Source of the DNA: Kallotenue papyrolyticum
GTDB lineage: Bacteria > Chloroflexota > Chloroflexia > Chloroflexales > Kallotenuaceae
Assembly (NCBI RefSeq): GCF_000526415.1
Contig: NZ_JAGA01000003.1
Location: forward strand, 620,001-684,000
Direction: 5' to 3'
DNA: 64,000 bases
The translations under genes were made by a program, and so were the position numbers. Within the stretch, counting starts at the first letter, position 1; every line of letters begins with the position of its first letter. Shown here piece by piece: positions 28,074 through 37,207 of the stretch. Below the pieces are notes generated by a model. The model searched no databases. It saw only the letters and a program-made list of their open reading frames with translations, and was not told the origin of the DNA.

Positions 28074-29075
28074 ATGCCATCTGTGCTTGCCGAAGTATTG
28101 ACCTCGACCCAATGGCTGGGTGCCGTAGCTGCTGGCCTGTGTTATGCCGGCGCGGTGCTGGGCGTATTTCTGACCTTCCGCATTCTGGCCTTTCCGGATC
28201 TGACGATCGAGGGCTCGTTTCCACTGGGCGCGGGCGTTGCTGCGCTGTTTCTGGTGCAGGGCTGGTCGCAGTGGCTGTCACTGATCCCGGCCTTTGTTAT
28301 GGGCGCGCTCGCCGGCATGCTGACTGCCTGGCTGGCGACGCGGCTGCGCATCAACGGGCTGCTGGCCTCGATCATCGTAGCCCTAGGGCTGTATTCGATC
28401 AACCTGCGCCTGCTGGGCCTGGGCACCAGTGCCCACACGCCCACCGCCAACCTGCCGATCCCGGTGCTGGGTGCGCCCTCGGTCGAGCGTGGCGTGCAGC
28501 CCTGGCTGGCCGGCCTGGCCGGTCGCTGTCTGGCACCTGGTGCCTGCATCAATGATGCCTACGTCACCTACCTGGCGCAGACGCTTGTCTTTTTGATGAT
28601 TGCCGCGGTGTTGGTAGGCCTGCTCTACTGGCTGCTCAACACCGAGTTCGGCCTTGCGCTGCGCGCCGTAGGCGACAACGAACAGATGGTACGCGCCCAG
28701 GGGACGAGCGTACCGCAGCTCAAGCTGCTGGGCCTGGCCCTCTCCAACGGCCTGATTGCGCTCTCCGGCGCGCTGATCGTGGCGCGCTTCGGCTACGCCG
28801 AAGTCAATCTCGGTCGGGGACTGATCATCATCGGTCTGGCCGCAGTGATCATCGGTGAAGTGCTGGTCGGCGCGCGCGGCCTGTTGAGCGCACTGATCGG
28901 CGTGGTTGTCGGCTCAGTGGTGTATCGGCTGTGCATCACCCTGGCGCTCAACCACACACGCTCGATCGGCCTGCAGGAGACCGACCTGCAACTGCTGACT
29001 GCGGCGATTGTGGTCGTGGCGCTGGCGCTGCCGCAGCTGCGGCGCTGGATCATCCCACGGCGAGGCCTGGCATGA
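28074..29075 (+). CDS. ABC transporter permease (BPD_transp_2/LivH-like)
   Basis: 333 residues with eight to nine hydrophobic segments. LTFRILAFPDLTIEGSFPLGAGVAA is the strongly conserved start of permeases that partner PF04392 binding proteins; ALRAVGDNEQMVRAQGTS is the cytoplasmic coupling loop. It forms the membrane channel of an importer with the next two genes. ATG 28074 is used; a TTG at 28035 with AAGG upstream would add 13 residues and cannot be excluded. Its stop overlaps the ATPase start (ATGA, 29072-29075). Confidence 0.85.
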   Translation: MPSVLAEVLTSTQWLGAVAAGLCYAGAVLGVFLTFRILAFPDLTIEGSFPLGAGVAALFLVQGWSQWLSLIPAFVMGALAGMLTAWLATRLRINGLLASIIVALGLYSINLRLLGLGTSAHTPTANLPIPVLGAPSVERGVQPWLAGLAGRCLAPGACINDAYVTYLAQTLVFLMIAAVLVGLLYWLLNTEFGLALRAVGDNEQMVRAQGTSVPQLKLLGLALSNGLIALSGALIVARFGYAEVNLGRGLIIIGLAAVIIGEVLVGARGLLSALIGVVVGSVVYRLCITLALNHTRSIGLQETDLQLLTAAIVVVALALPQLRRWIIPRRGLA

Positions 29076-29875
29076 TCGAACTGCAGGGCGTCCACAAATA
29101 CTTCCATCGCGGCGAAGGCCACCAGGTCCACGCCCTGCGCGGCATCGACCTGCGCATCGAGGAGGGCGAGTTCGTCACGATCATCGGCTCCAATGGCGCC
29201 GGGAAGTCCACGCTGCTCAACCTGATCGCCGGCGTGTTCGCGCCTGAGCAGGGGCGGATCCTGATCGCGGGCCGCGACGTGACGCAGCAGGCCGAGCACC
29301 AACGCGCCGCCTGGATCGGACGGGTCTTCCAGAACCCGCTGGACGGCACCTCGGGCGCGCTGACCGTGGAGCAAAACCTGGTTCTGGCGCTGCGGCGTGG
29401 TCAGGGCATGCGCCTGCGCTGGGGCGTATCACGCGCGCGGCGTGCGCAATTCCGCGCCGCGCTGGCCAGGTTGGGCATGGGACTGGAGGATCGCCTCCAG
29501 ACACCGGTACGGCTACTGTCGGGCGGACAACGCCAGGCGCTCACCCTGCTGATGGCCACCCTGCAACGCCCGCGGCTGCTGCTGCTCGATGAGCATACCG
29601 CTGCGCTCGATCCGGGCGCTGCCGCGCAGGTCGAGGCCTTGACACGCGCGATCGTGGCGCGCGACGGGCTGACAACGCTGATGGTCACCCACAACATGCA
29701 GCAGGCCCTGACGCTGGGCACGCGCACGCTGATGCTGCACGCCGGGCAGATCATCCTTGACCTGCACGGCCCTGCGCGCGATGGCCTGAGCGTCAAGGAT
29801 CTGATCGCGCTCTTTGCGCGCACGCGCAAGGATCTCCTAAGCGACGATGCGCTGATGCTGAGCAACGTCTCCTGA
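29072..29875 (+). CDS. ABC transporter ATP-binding protein
   Basis: 267 residues. Walker A GSNGAGKST, signature LLSGGQRQAL, Walker B RLLLLDEHTAALDP with the catalytic Glu, and the switch His in MVTHN are all present, so it should hydrolyse ATP. The insertion QNPLDGTSGALTVEQN is typical of the ATPases paired with PF04392 importers. Translationally coupled to the permease. Confidence 0.9.
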   Translation: MIELQGVHKYFHRGEGHQVHALRGIDLRIEEGEFVTIIGSNGAGKSTLLNLIAGVFAPEQGRILIAGRDVTQQAEHQRAAWIGRVFQNPLDGTSGALTVEQNLVLALRRGQGMRLRWGVSRARRAQFRAALARLGMGLEDRLQTPVRLLSGGQRQALTLLMATLQRPRLLLLDEHTAALDPGAAAQVEALTRAIVARDGLTTLMVTHNMQQALTLGTRTLMLHAGQIILDLHGPARDGLSVKDLIALFARTRKDLLSDDALMLSNVS

Positions 29876-29920
29876 GGCGTGGCACACAACCGAACGTCCT
29901 ATCCCACCAAGGAGGATTGC

Positions 29921-30934
29921 ATGCGATCTGTGTTGGCCCTCTCCGCGCTGTTGTTGTGGTTGACCGCCTGCGGCGCGCCTGCCGGCGGCGGTGCGGCAGC
30001 GCCTGCCGGCTCGCCAACGGGCAAGACCTACCGCATCGGTATGGTGCAACAAAACACCCATCCCGCCCTGGACGCCGCGCGCAAGGGCGCGGAGGAAGCC
30101 CTACGTGAGTCAGGGTTGGCCGTGGAGATCGATGCCAAGAACGCGCAGAACGACGCGGCCACGCTGGCAGCGATCACCGATGGCTTTCGGGATGCCAAGG
30201 TTGACCTGGTGATTGCCATTGGCACGCAGCCGCTCCAGGCAGCCTACAAAAGCCTGCAGGGCTCCGGCATTCCGATCGTGTTCAACACCGTCACCGATCC
30301 CTACGCCGCAGGCGTGGCCAAATCGCCTACCGACCATCCGGGCGTGACCGGCATCCAGGCGCTGGCGCCGATCCAACAGGCCATCGATCTGATCCTGGAG
30401 TTCAATCCGCAGACGCGGCGCATCGGCAACATCTGGACCTCCAACGAGAAGAACTCGGAGGTAGCCACGCGCATTGCGCGCGAATATGCGCAGAGCAAGG
30501 GGCTGGAGTTTGTCGAACGCCAGGTCACGCGCGCCGATGAAGTGCTGCAGGCCGCCGAAAGCCTGGCAGCCGAAGGCGTCGATGCGTTGTTCATCGCTAC
30601 CGATAGCACCGTCGTGGCAACCCTGGAAGCTGTCGTCAAAGTCGCCAACGAAAACGATATCGGGCTGTACTGCAGCGATCCCTCCTCGGCAGAGCGCGGC
30701 TGTGTCTTGGGCCTGGGTCTGGACTACTACGACAACGGCTATGTCAGCGCCAAAGAGATGGCCATTCCCATCCTGCAGGGCACGGATGTCAGCAGCATCC
30801 CGATCCGTAAGCAGGAGAAGAACATCCTGGTGCTGAACACGGCGGCGGCCCGCGAACAGAACGTCACCATTCCCGAGGGCATCAAAAGCCGCGCCGATCG
30901 CGTGGTTGACGCCATCACACCCAAGCAGCAGTAG
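29921..30934 (+). CDS. ABC transporter substrate-binding lipoprotein (PF04392 type)
   Basis: 337 residues. The N-terminus is a lipoprotein signal (LLLWLTACG, lipid on Cys), then a Gly/Ala-rich spacer. KTYRIGMVQQNTHPALDAARKG and GIPIVFNTVTDPYAAGVA, with ATDSTVVATLEAVVKVA, match ABC_sub_bind proteins related to the TrpX tryptophan-binding family. It captures a small ligand outside the membrane and delivers it to the permease encoded upstream. AAGGAGG precedes ATG 29921. The ligand cannot be read from sequence; aromatic amino acids are a possibility by family. Confidence 0.88.
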   Translation: MRSVLALSALLLWLTACGAPAGGGAAAPAGSPTGKTYRIGMVQQNTHPALDAARKGAEEALRESGLAVEIDAKNAQNDAATLAAITDGFRDAKVDLVIAIGTQPLQAAYKSLQGSGIPIVFNTVTDPYAAGVAKSPTDHPGVTGIQALAPIQQAIDLILEFNPQTRRIGNIWTSNEKNSEVATRIAREYAQSKGLEFVERQVTRADEVLQAAESLAAEGVDALFIATDSTVVATLEAVVKVANENDIGLYCSDPSSAERGCVLGLGLDYYDNGYVSAKEMAIPILQGTDVSSIPIRKQEKNILVLNTAAAREQNVTIPEGIKSRADRVVDAITPKQQ

Positions 30935-30949
30935 GTTGGCCGCTGCCTG

Positions 30950-30977
30950 CGCCGGCGCTCCCGGTGGAGCGCCGGCG
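30950..30977. terminator. Bidirectional hairpin between convergent genes
   Basis: Perfect 12-bp inverted repeat CGCCGGCGCTCC/GGAGCGCCGGCG around a CGGT loop. It lies between the stop of the binding-protein gene and the stop of the convergent VWA gene. A short T-rich stretch (TTGTGCTT) follows on the plus strand. Confidence 0.65.
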
Positions 30978-30983
30978 TTGTGC

Positions 30984-33743
30984 TTATTGCCGTGAGCGGT
31001 CGGGACGTTCGACCATGCTGCGGCGGTTGCGCCGCCAATCGAAGGTGGATGGCGCCGGAGCGGCCGGCTCGGAGGAGGGTGGCGCCTCGGCGGGCGGCGG
31101 CAGCGGCGCGCGCTGCCGCCGCCGCACCTGCACCCGGCGCTGCTCGAGATCGACAGCGGGACGCGCCCGCGTGCGTACCATGCGCGTCCAGGTCGCCACC
31201 GTGCGCGGATGGGGCGGTGGTACGAACAGACGCCGCACGGCGATATCCAGCGGCCAGAGCAGGACGGCAAGCCATAGCAATGGCCAGGTGAGCGGACGGG
31301 CGTGCCGTGCCGCGCCGGCGGGAGCATCCCACACGCGCTCGGGCGCGGGATCAACGCGCCCGTCGGTGCGCTGCGCCAGCGCCAGCAACAGAGCCTGATT
31401 GCCGTCACGCTGCAGGTACTCGGCAGAGGGCGGCACCACCACCCCGCTGGTGGCCGTGCCCATGCGCCTCCCAGAGGCATCGTCGGCGATCACGCGCACG
31501 CGATACACGCCCGGCGCGGGCAGTGGCGCCGTGCCGTGATAACGGCCGGGCTCCACCTCGCGCAGCGGCATGTCGCTCACCACGCCGTCGGCAGCGATCA
31601 ACCGCGCAACAGCGCGCAGACCACTGCGCGGCTGAGCATCGACACCCGCATCGCGCAGCTCCACCGCCAACGCGTTGCCGGTCAGTGTTGCTGCGGCTTC
31701 AAAGGCCGGCGTGTCGGGCGCGGGCAGTAGATCGCCCACCAGCTGCGCCACAAACGTGCCGAAGCCGTCCCAGGCGACCCAGTCGCGCGCCCACTGGCCC
31801 TTGAAATCGGAGGTCCAGGCGGCGGCACGCCCCAAGCCGTACTGCCACTGCGCCAGGATCGGATCACCCTCATCGGATTGCAGCACCACCTGCGCCGTGT
31901 TGCGCGGCGTCACCGCGTTGTAGCCGTGCAGCGGCGGCACCGCCTCGAGGGCGCGAACCGCGGGCACGGGTGTGACTACCTGCGGCACAAAGCTGCGCTC
32001 GACGATGCCCCGGCGCGCAACGCGCAGCGACTCATCGAAGAACACGCGCGGCACATCGTTGAGATCGCGTACCGCGTAGAAGCGCCCGCCGGTCTGCGCG
32101 GCAACCTCGCGCAGATGGGGATCGAAATCGTCGATGCCGACCGCCGTCAGCGTAATGCCGGCCTGGCGCATGCGCTGGATCACATCGTCGTAGTTGCGCT
32201 CGGCCTGGCCATCGGTCAGCAGCATGATATGCTTGACTTTGGCATCGGCGGTGAGCAGCGCAGCCGTCGCCTGCTCCAGACCCGGTCGCAGATCGGTGCC
32301 GCCACCCTCGGCGATGCCACCGACCGCGCGGATGAAGCTCGCGGCGTCGGGCCGGCGCTGCAAGGGCACGATCCAGTCAGCATCCGTATCGAAGGCGATC
32401 ACACCGATGTGGTCGCGTTCTTCCAACGTCGTAAAGGCCTGCGCCGCGCCTTCCTTAGCTAGTTCAAGCTTGTGTCCGGCCATCGATCCGGAGCGATCCA
32501 ACACCAGCACCAGCGCCACATCGGGCGTGATGCGCAGGCCCTGGGTCTGCATCGTCACCGGCAGGGCCGCCTCCACCGGCGTATCGCGGTAGCCTCCCGC
32601 GGCATAGCTCTGTTCACCACCGACCATCAGCAGGCCACGACCCAGATCGCGCACATAGGCCGGCAACAACACGGCAGCCGCAGGCGGCAGATCGCGGTAG
32701 GGCACGTCCACCAACGCGATCACATCGTAGGCATCCAGGCCGGTGAGCGATGACGGCAGCTCGGCGGGCGCGATCGTCACCGGCGTGAGACGCGCCGCCT
32801 GGAGCGCCGCCGCCAGCGCTTGGCTGCGCGCTGCATCGCCAGCGACCAGCAACACACGCGGCGTGCCGCGCACCTCCACAAAGCCGAACTGCACATTGTT
32901 GGCGCCGACCGGATCATCGGACGCGGTGACACGCGCTTCCCAGGTGTGGAAGCCGGGCGGCGGCGCGGGCACGCTCAACGGCAGGCGGTTGAGCCCGGCA
33001 GCCAGCGACACCTCGCTCTCCAGCACCGGCTGACGATCGCGCAGCAGCGTGAGACGCGCCACCCGGGCACGGCCACTGCGCAGCACCGCGGTAAGACCGA
33101 TCGCCTGGCCCTCACGCGCGAAGGTTGGACCTTCCAGGGCCTCGAAGGCGATATCCTCGTCGGAGGGCGGGCTGATCAGCGGCACGACATCGATTGGCAC
33201 GCCGGCAGCTCGCGCAGCGGTGGCCAGTTCCAGCGCCGCACCGCGCGTTTCCGCACCGTCGGAGAGCAGCACCAGGCGCTTGCGCGTTTCGGCGGGCAGA
33301 AGCGCCAGCGCCAGCTTCAGTGCGCGCGCCACGTCGGTCTGGTCGGAGGGTGGCGCAACCGTCACGCGCGTGAAGCGGACCTGTGTGGTAGGCGGTTGTT
33401 CGACGACCGCCTCGCGCCCGAACACCACCACGCCCGCGCGCGCAGCGGCGGGCTTGCGCTGGAGCGCCGCCTGCAGAAACGCATCGGCGCGGGCGCGCTC
33501 CACCGGCGCGACCGAGTCCGAATGATCGATCAGGAAGATGGTAGTCACCTCACGGGCGGGCCAGACCAGCGCGGCGCCCGCCAGCGCCAGCACCAGCGCC
33601 AGCAGGATCGTCGTGCGCAGCCCCAGGCTCAGCGCGCGGCGCCAGCGTGGCAGCCGGCTCGGCGCGAGCAGGGCCGGCAGCCAGATCACCGGCAGCAACA
33701 GCAACAACCACAGATAGGCGGGTTGCACCAACGCCAACGGCAT
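30984..33743 (-). CDS. Large membrane protein with two VWA domains (paralogue of the 24.8 kb gene)
   Basis: 919 residues with the same domain order as the protein at 24794-27769: two N-terminal helices, a first VWA with degenerate MIDAS (DHSDSV at 73), a linker, a GATase1-like region (YVRDLGRGLLMVGGEQSY), a second VWA with intact DRSGSM near 413, the shared block LAQWQYGLGRAAAWTSD, a late helix, and a basic Pro-rich tail. The two are clearly paralogues, although the ABC operon lies between them. The second MIDAS lacks the Cys insertion of its sister. Likely membrane-anchored with its domains outside; function unknown. Confidence 0.8.
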   Translation of the reverse strand: MPLALVQPAYLWLLLLLPVIWLPALLAPSRLPRWRRALSLGLRTTILLALVLALAGAALVWPAREVTTIFLIDHSDSVAPVERARADAFLQAALQRKPAAARAGVVVFGREAVVEQPPTTQVRFTRVTVAPPSDQTDVARALKLALALLPAETRKRLVLLSDGAETRGAALELATAARAAGVPIDVVPLISPPSDEDIAFEALEGPTFAREGQAIGLTAVLRSGRARVARLTLLRDRQPVLESEVSLAAGLNRLPLSVPAPPPGFHTWEARVTASDDPVGANNVQFGFVEVRGTPRVLLVAGDAARSQALAAALQAARLTPVTIAPAELPSSLTGLDAYDVIALVDVPYRDLPPAAAVLLPAYVRDLGRGLLMVGGEQSYAAGGYRDTPVEAALPVTMQTQGLRITPDVALVLVLDRSGSMAGHKLELAKEGAAQAFTTLEERDHIGVIAFDTDADWIVPLQRRPDAASFIRAVGGIAEGGGTDLRPGLEQATAALLTADAKVKHIMLLTDGQAERNYDDVIQRMRQAGITLTAVGIDDFDPHLREVAAQTGGRFYAVRDLNDVPRVFFDESLRVARRGIVERSFVPQVVTPVPAVRALEAVPPLHGYNAVTPRNTAQVVLQSDEGDPILAQWQYGLGRAAAWTSDFKGQWARDWVAWDGFGTFVAQLVGDLLPAPDTPAFEAAATLTGNALAVELRDAGVDAQPRSGLRAVARLIAADGVVSDMPLREVEPGRYHGTAPLPAPGVYRVRVIADDASGRRMGTATSGVVVPPSAEYLQRDGNQALLLALAQRTDGRVDPAPERVWDAPAGAARHARPLTWPLLWLAVLLWPLDIAVRRLFVPPPHPRTVATWTRMVRTRARPAVDLEQRRVQVRRRQRAPLPPPAEAPPSSEPAAPAPSTFDWRRNRRSMVERPDRSRQ

Positions 33744-33807
33744 GCTGATCCCCCGACATCCCCAAGCCCCGATTGCGCTACTCTTGGCATTATACCCATG
33801 CCGTGCG

Positions 33808-33836
33808 TTGACGTGCCTGACGACAATTCATATAAT
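33808..33836 (+). promoter_or_regulatory. Strong sigma-70-type promoter for the cstA operon
   Basis: TTGACG (33808-33813), 17-base spacer, perfect TATAAT (33831-33836). Transcription would begin near 33843 and leave a leader of about 145 bases before the cstA start. Confidence 0.75.
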
Positions 33837-33913
33837 GATCGTCAATAGTTCCCAATACATGCCGGATCAATGGTCCAGCGTGGGACATCTCAACCAGCAA
33901 TGAAAGGAGGGCC

Positions 33914-33934
33914 ATGACGGTACACCACAGGTAG
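33914..33934 (+). CDS. Possible six-codon leader peptide (MTVHHR)
   Basis: Inside the cstA leader, AAAGGAGG (33903-33910) precedes ATG 33914, and the frame stops at TAG after six codons, two of them His. The ribosome site is stronger than most in the window, which is why it is listed. It may be a translated leader that controls cstA, or chance. No attenuator structure was identified with confidence. Confidence 0.3.
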   Translation: MTVHHR

Positions 33935-33989
33935 GTTTTGTTCGGCAACAGATGGGTTGTTATCAGCAGAGTGCCATGGGAGGGCTTCC

Positions 33990-35744
33990 ATGAATACGCC
34001 TGCCCTATTCGTTCTGCTCGCCCTCATCGCCTACTTCGCCGCCTACCGCTTCTACGGCAAATGGTACGATCGCCATGTCTGGCGACCGGACCCCCAGCGC
34101 ACCACGCCCGCGCATATGTACATGGACGGCGTGGAATACTTCCCGGTCAGCAAGTACGTGCTGTGGGGCTACCAGTTCAAGAGCGTTGCTGCCCTCGGTC
34201 CGATCCTTGGCCCCTTTATCGCGCTGCAGTACGGCTGGTTGCCGGCGCTGATTTGGATCATCCTCGGCAATTTCTTCATCGGCTGGCTCCAGGACTACGG
34301 CGCGGTGATGGTCTCGGTGCGCAACGAGGGACGCTCCTTCGGCCCGATCAGCTATGAGTTCATGGGTAATCCCGGACGCAACACGCTGCTGGGCTTTGTG
34401 CTTGTGTACCTGCTGATCATCTCGGCCACCTTCATCTACCTGATCGCCGTCTTCTTCAACCGCTTCCCAGGCACACCGATCGCCACGCTGGGCGTGATCC
34501 TCACCGGTGTGCTGGTGGGTCACCTGCTCTACAAACGGCGCATGAACGTCGGCGCGGTAACCGCGCTGGCCCTGGCGCTGATCGTGGTCAGCGTGCTGTT
34601 AGGCAACGTCCCGTTCCTGCGCACACCGCAGAACTTCCTAGGCTTCTGGACGGTGCCCTTCTGGGCGGCCATCGCGGCGGTGTTCCTGTACCTGGCCTCG
34701 ATTCTGCCCATGCCCACGCTGATCCAGCCGGTAAATTATGTCTCGTTCTTCCCGGCCTTTGCCGCGGTGATCCTGATCCTGCTCGGCGCGCTGCTCTCAC
34801 CGCTGACCGGCGTCACGCTGCAACAGCAACCCTTCGTCGGCTTCGGCACCTTAGCCAACAACATCGGTCCGCTCTGGCCGATGATGTTTGTGGCGATCGC
34901 CTGCGGCGCGATCAGCGGCTGGCACAGTCTGGTCGGCTCGTCGAGCACCTCCAAACAGCTCGATATCGAAACCGACGCCCATCCGGTCGGCGCGGGCGCG
35001 ATGCTCTCGGAGGGCATGCTGGCGTTGGCCTCGCTGGCGGCCTACATGGTTGTGCCCAAGGCCGTCACCGACATTCTCAAGCAGGGCAACATCGGCGCCT
35101 GGGTGGAGGGCGCCAACCTGCTGGTCGGCAGCATGGTGGGGCTGAGCGCCGACAACGCTTTCCTGACCACCTTCTTCGGCCTGGTGCTGATCATCTATGC
35201 CATCACGGTGCAGGCACTGGTGACCCGCTTCTGGCGGCTGGTCTCGGCCGAGGTCTTCAGCACGACACTGCCGGTGCTGGGCCAGAAACACGTCGCCACC
35301 TTTGTCGGCCTGCTGATCCCGTGGTTGTTTGCGGTAACCGGCTCGTGGATCAACCTGTGGCTGTACTTCGGCGGCTCCAACCAGCTCCTGGCCGGCCTAG
35401 CGCTGATGATCATCTCGATCCACTTGGCCCGCACGCGCGCACCCTCGATCTACACTCTGGCGCCGGCGACCTTCATGATCGTCACCACCCTCTCTGCGCT
35501 GGCGATCCAGACCTTCTTCTTCGCGCGAGCGGTCTATCGCAGCACGCCAATCGTCCAAGCAGGCACGCTACTAGCGCAACCCGAATGGGCCGGCGTGGCG
35601 CTGTTCTTCAACGGCGTCTTTACGCTGGTGGGCGTGGCGCTATTCCTGCTGGGCATCCGCATGGCCTACCTAACCTACAGCGCCTACTCGCGCTACCGCA
35701 GCGAGGGTATGCGGCCTGCCCCAACCGCGCCACAGGCAGCCTGA
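33990..35744 (+). CDS. cstA: Carbon starvation protein CstA-type transporter
   Basis: 584 residues with about 16 membrane helices. The family marks are GWLPALIWIILGNFFIGWLQD, the SVRNEGRSFGPI loop, and HSLVGSSSTSKQLD followed by DAHPVGAGAMLSEGMLA. CstA proteins take up pyruvate or peptides when carbon is scarce. GGGAGGG precedes ATG 33990; the longer frame from 33957 is not supported. A consensus promoter and a 145-base leader precede it. A YbdD-like small partner, usual in E. coli, is not seen; a different small protein follows instead. Confidence 0.92.
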   Translation: MNTPALFVLLALIAYFAAYRFYGKWYDRHVWRPDPQRTTPAHMYMDGVEYFPVSKYVLWGYQFKSVAALGPILGPFIALQYGWLPALIWIILGNFFIGWLQDYGAVMVSVRNEGRSFGPISYEFMGNPGRNTLLGFVLVYLLIISATFIYLIAVFFNRFPGTPIATLGVILTGVLVGHLLYKRRMNVGAVTALALALIVVSVLLGNVPFLRTPQNFLGFWTVPFWAAIAAVFLYLASILPMPTLIQPVNYVSFFPAFAAVILILLGALLSPLTGVTLQQQPFVGFGTLANNIGPLWPMMFVAIACGAISGWHSLVGSSSTSKQLDIETDAHPVGAGAMLSEGMLALASLAAYMVVPKAVTDILKQGNIGAWVEGANLLVGSMVGLSADNAFLTTFFGLVLIIYAITVQALVTRFWRLVSAEVFSTTLPVLGQKHVATFVGLLIPWLFAVTGSWINLWLYFGGSNQLLAGLALMIISIHLARTRAPSIYTLAPATFMIVTTLSALAIQTFFFARAVYRSTPIVQAGTLLAQPEWAGVALFFNGVFTLVGVALFLLGIRMAYLTYSAYSRYRSEGMRPAPTAPQAA

Positions 35745-35751
35745 TGGCGAT

Positions 35752-35781
35752 GGCGGGTCGCCGAGCGCCAGGCGGCCCGCC
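35752..35781 (+). other. Intercistronic hairpin between cstA and the small protein gene
   Basis: An 11-bp stem (GGCGGGTCGCC/GGCGGCCCGCC, one G-U pair in RNA) with an 8-base loop starts eight bases after the cstA stop and ends just before the next ribosome site. No T-run. It could end some transcripts or protect the 3' end of the cstA message. Confidence 0.5.
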
Positions 35782-35800
35782 CTCCAAGGAGAGCGCGACG

Positions 35801-36067
35801 ATGAGTGACAACAAGAAACTGAGCTGGAAAGACAAGATCAAGGGCGTGATGTACGGCATGGCCTCGCATGGCAATGCCACCGCAGCGCTACGCACGCGCA
35901 TGCACATGGAGCACCTGTTCATGTTCATCACGCTGGGCGACATGCTGGGCATGCCCGTGCTGCCGCCCTACTACTCGCTGCGGCTGTTGCCCTACGCCGT
36001 GCCCAACATCAAATCCTGGAAGCAGCGCGTGTTCCGTGAGCGCGATTTTACGGACGCGATCTACTGA
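35801..36067 (+). CDS. Small uncharacterised protein, ArsA-linked family (copy 1)
   Basis: 88 residues starting at ATG 35801 with AAGGAGAG upstream. A basic N-terminus (about 36 residues) is followed by a hydrophobic stretch (about 38-67) with GDMLGMPVLPP, then SLRLLPYAVP, then a charged tail of about 20 residues (KSWKQRVFRERDF). The protein encoded at 39766-40038 aligns with it without gaps over residues 46-80. It lies between cstA and two ArsA-type ATPases in one operon. I do not recognise a named family. The hydrophobic stretch near the C-terminus could make it a membrane client or receptor of the ATPases; that is inference. Confidence 0.7.
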   Translation: MSDNKKLSWKDKIKGVMYGMASHGNATAALRTRMHMEHLFMFITLGDMLGMPVLPPYYSLRLLPYAVPNIKSWKQRVFRERDFTDAIY

Positions 36068-36092
36068 GACAAAACGCGCCTGACGCAGTCAT

Positions 36093-36126
36093 CCGGCGGC
36101 AGCGCTCCGGCTGGACCTGCCGCCGG
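36093..36126 (+). other. Intercistronic hairpin upstream of the first ArsA gene
   Basis: Perfect 10-bp stem CCGGCGGCAG/CTGCCGCCGG with a 14-base loop, 26 bases after the small-protein stop and 54 bases before ATG 36180. No T-run. Confidence 0.45.
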
Positions 36127-36179
36127 GCCATCCCGCTGCTGCCCGACCAGACCTGCACCATAAGGAGAGCCACATCCCC

Positions 36180-37175
36180 ATGAACGAGGGTCTGAGCGCC
36201 TTTTTTGCCCAACGACCGGAGACCGAGATCGTGATCTTCGCCGGCAAGGGCGGTCTGGGCAAAACCACCTCCAGCGCGTCGCTGGCCTACCACATGTCGC
36301 AGCGCGAGGGCCGCAAAACATTGTGCTTCTCAACCGATCCGCAGGCCTCGCTCTCCGACATCTTCGAACGCGACTTCTACGGCCAGGGCGTAGTCGAACT
36401 GCTGCCGCGCCTGCATGTGATCGAGATCGACGCCGACAAGCGCGTCGCGGCCTATCAGGCCGAGGTCAAGCAAAAGATCCTCGATATGTACGGTTTCGAG
36501 CGCGTGCCCGAAGAGATCGAGGAATACATCGACGCAACCTCCGCCGAGCCGGCGATGTATGAGTCGGCGACCTACGATGCGATGGCCGAGCTGGTGCGGG
36601 CCCGTGAATTCGATCTGTACATCTTCGACATGCCACCCTTCGGCCACGGTGTGCGCATGGTCGCCATGGCCGATATCCTCTCCAAGTGGGTCGACAAGAT
36701 CACCGAAGCGCGCCAGAAGGTCGCCGAGTACGACGCCATTGCCGCCACGCTCAAAGGTGACAAGGGCGGCGACGATGCCATGCTCAAGGAGCTGATCGAC
36801 ATCCGCCAGCAGATCAAAACCTTTACCGACCTGATCACCGATCGGCGGCGCACCGCCTTTTTCATGGTGTTGATCCCCGAACGCATGGCGATCCTGGATA
36901 CCGAGCGCGCGCTGCGCATGTTCCAGGAGCTGAACATCGAGATGTCAGGGCTGGTCCTCAACCAGGTCTATCCCGTGGAGCTGCTCGATCAGCCCGATGT
37001 CAGCGATTTTCTCAAACATCGCATCGAGATGCAGCAGCAGAACCTGCGCGTGATCAAGGAGAAGTTCGGCGACCGGATCGTGGCCGCGCTGCCGATGCTC
37101 AGCCGCGAGCCCAAGGGCATGGAGATGCTGGCGCAGATCTCGCAGCAGTTGATGCGGCCCACGCTGCGCATCTGA
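36180..37175 (+). CDS. ArsA/Get3-family ATPase, subunit 1 (catalytic residues present)
   Basis: 331 residues. The deviant Walker A is GKGGLGKTT (22-30) with both Lys; switch I is STDPQASLSD with the catalytic Asp at 60 (family: LSD); switch II is DMPPFGHGVRM from D150, keeping the GH of DTAPTGH. A helical insertion of client-binding type follows (about 165-215). Only one Cys is present (C49), so the Cys cluster that binds arsenite in true ArsA is absent, as is any arsB gene. It is therefore better seen as a Get3-like targeting ATPase. AAGGAGAG precedes the start. It should dimerise, probably with the next gene product. Confidence 0.85.
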   Translation: MNEGLSAFFAQRPETEIVIFAGKGGLGKTTSSASLAYHMSQREGRKTLCFSTDPQASLSDIFERDFYGQGVVELLPRLHVIEIDADKRVAAYQAEVKQKILDMYGFERVPEEIEEYIDATSAEPAMYESATYDAMAELVRAREFDLYIFDMPPFGHGVRMVAMADILSKWVDKITEARQKVAEYDAIAATLKGDKGGDDAMLKELIDIRQQIKTFTDLITDRRRTAFFMVLIPERMAILDTERALRMFQELNIEMSGLVLNQVYPVELLDQPDVSDFLKHRIEMQQQNLRVIKEKFGDRIVAALPMLSREPKGMEMLAQISQQLMRPTLRI

Positions 37176-37207
37176 ATGACGAGACGCGTGTGTGCATGGG
37201 AGGAAGC

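Noticed and set aside
33957-33989. Longer N-terminus for cstA from TTG 33957
   Set aside because: GGGAGGG before ATG 33990 and the family's usual start favour the shorter form.
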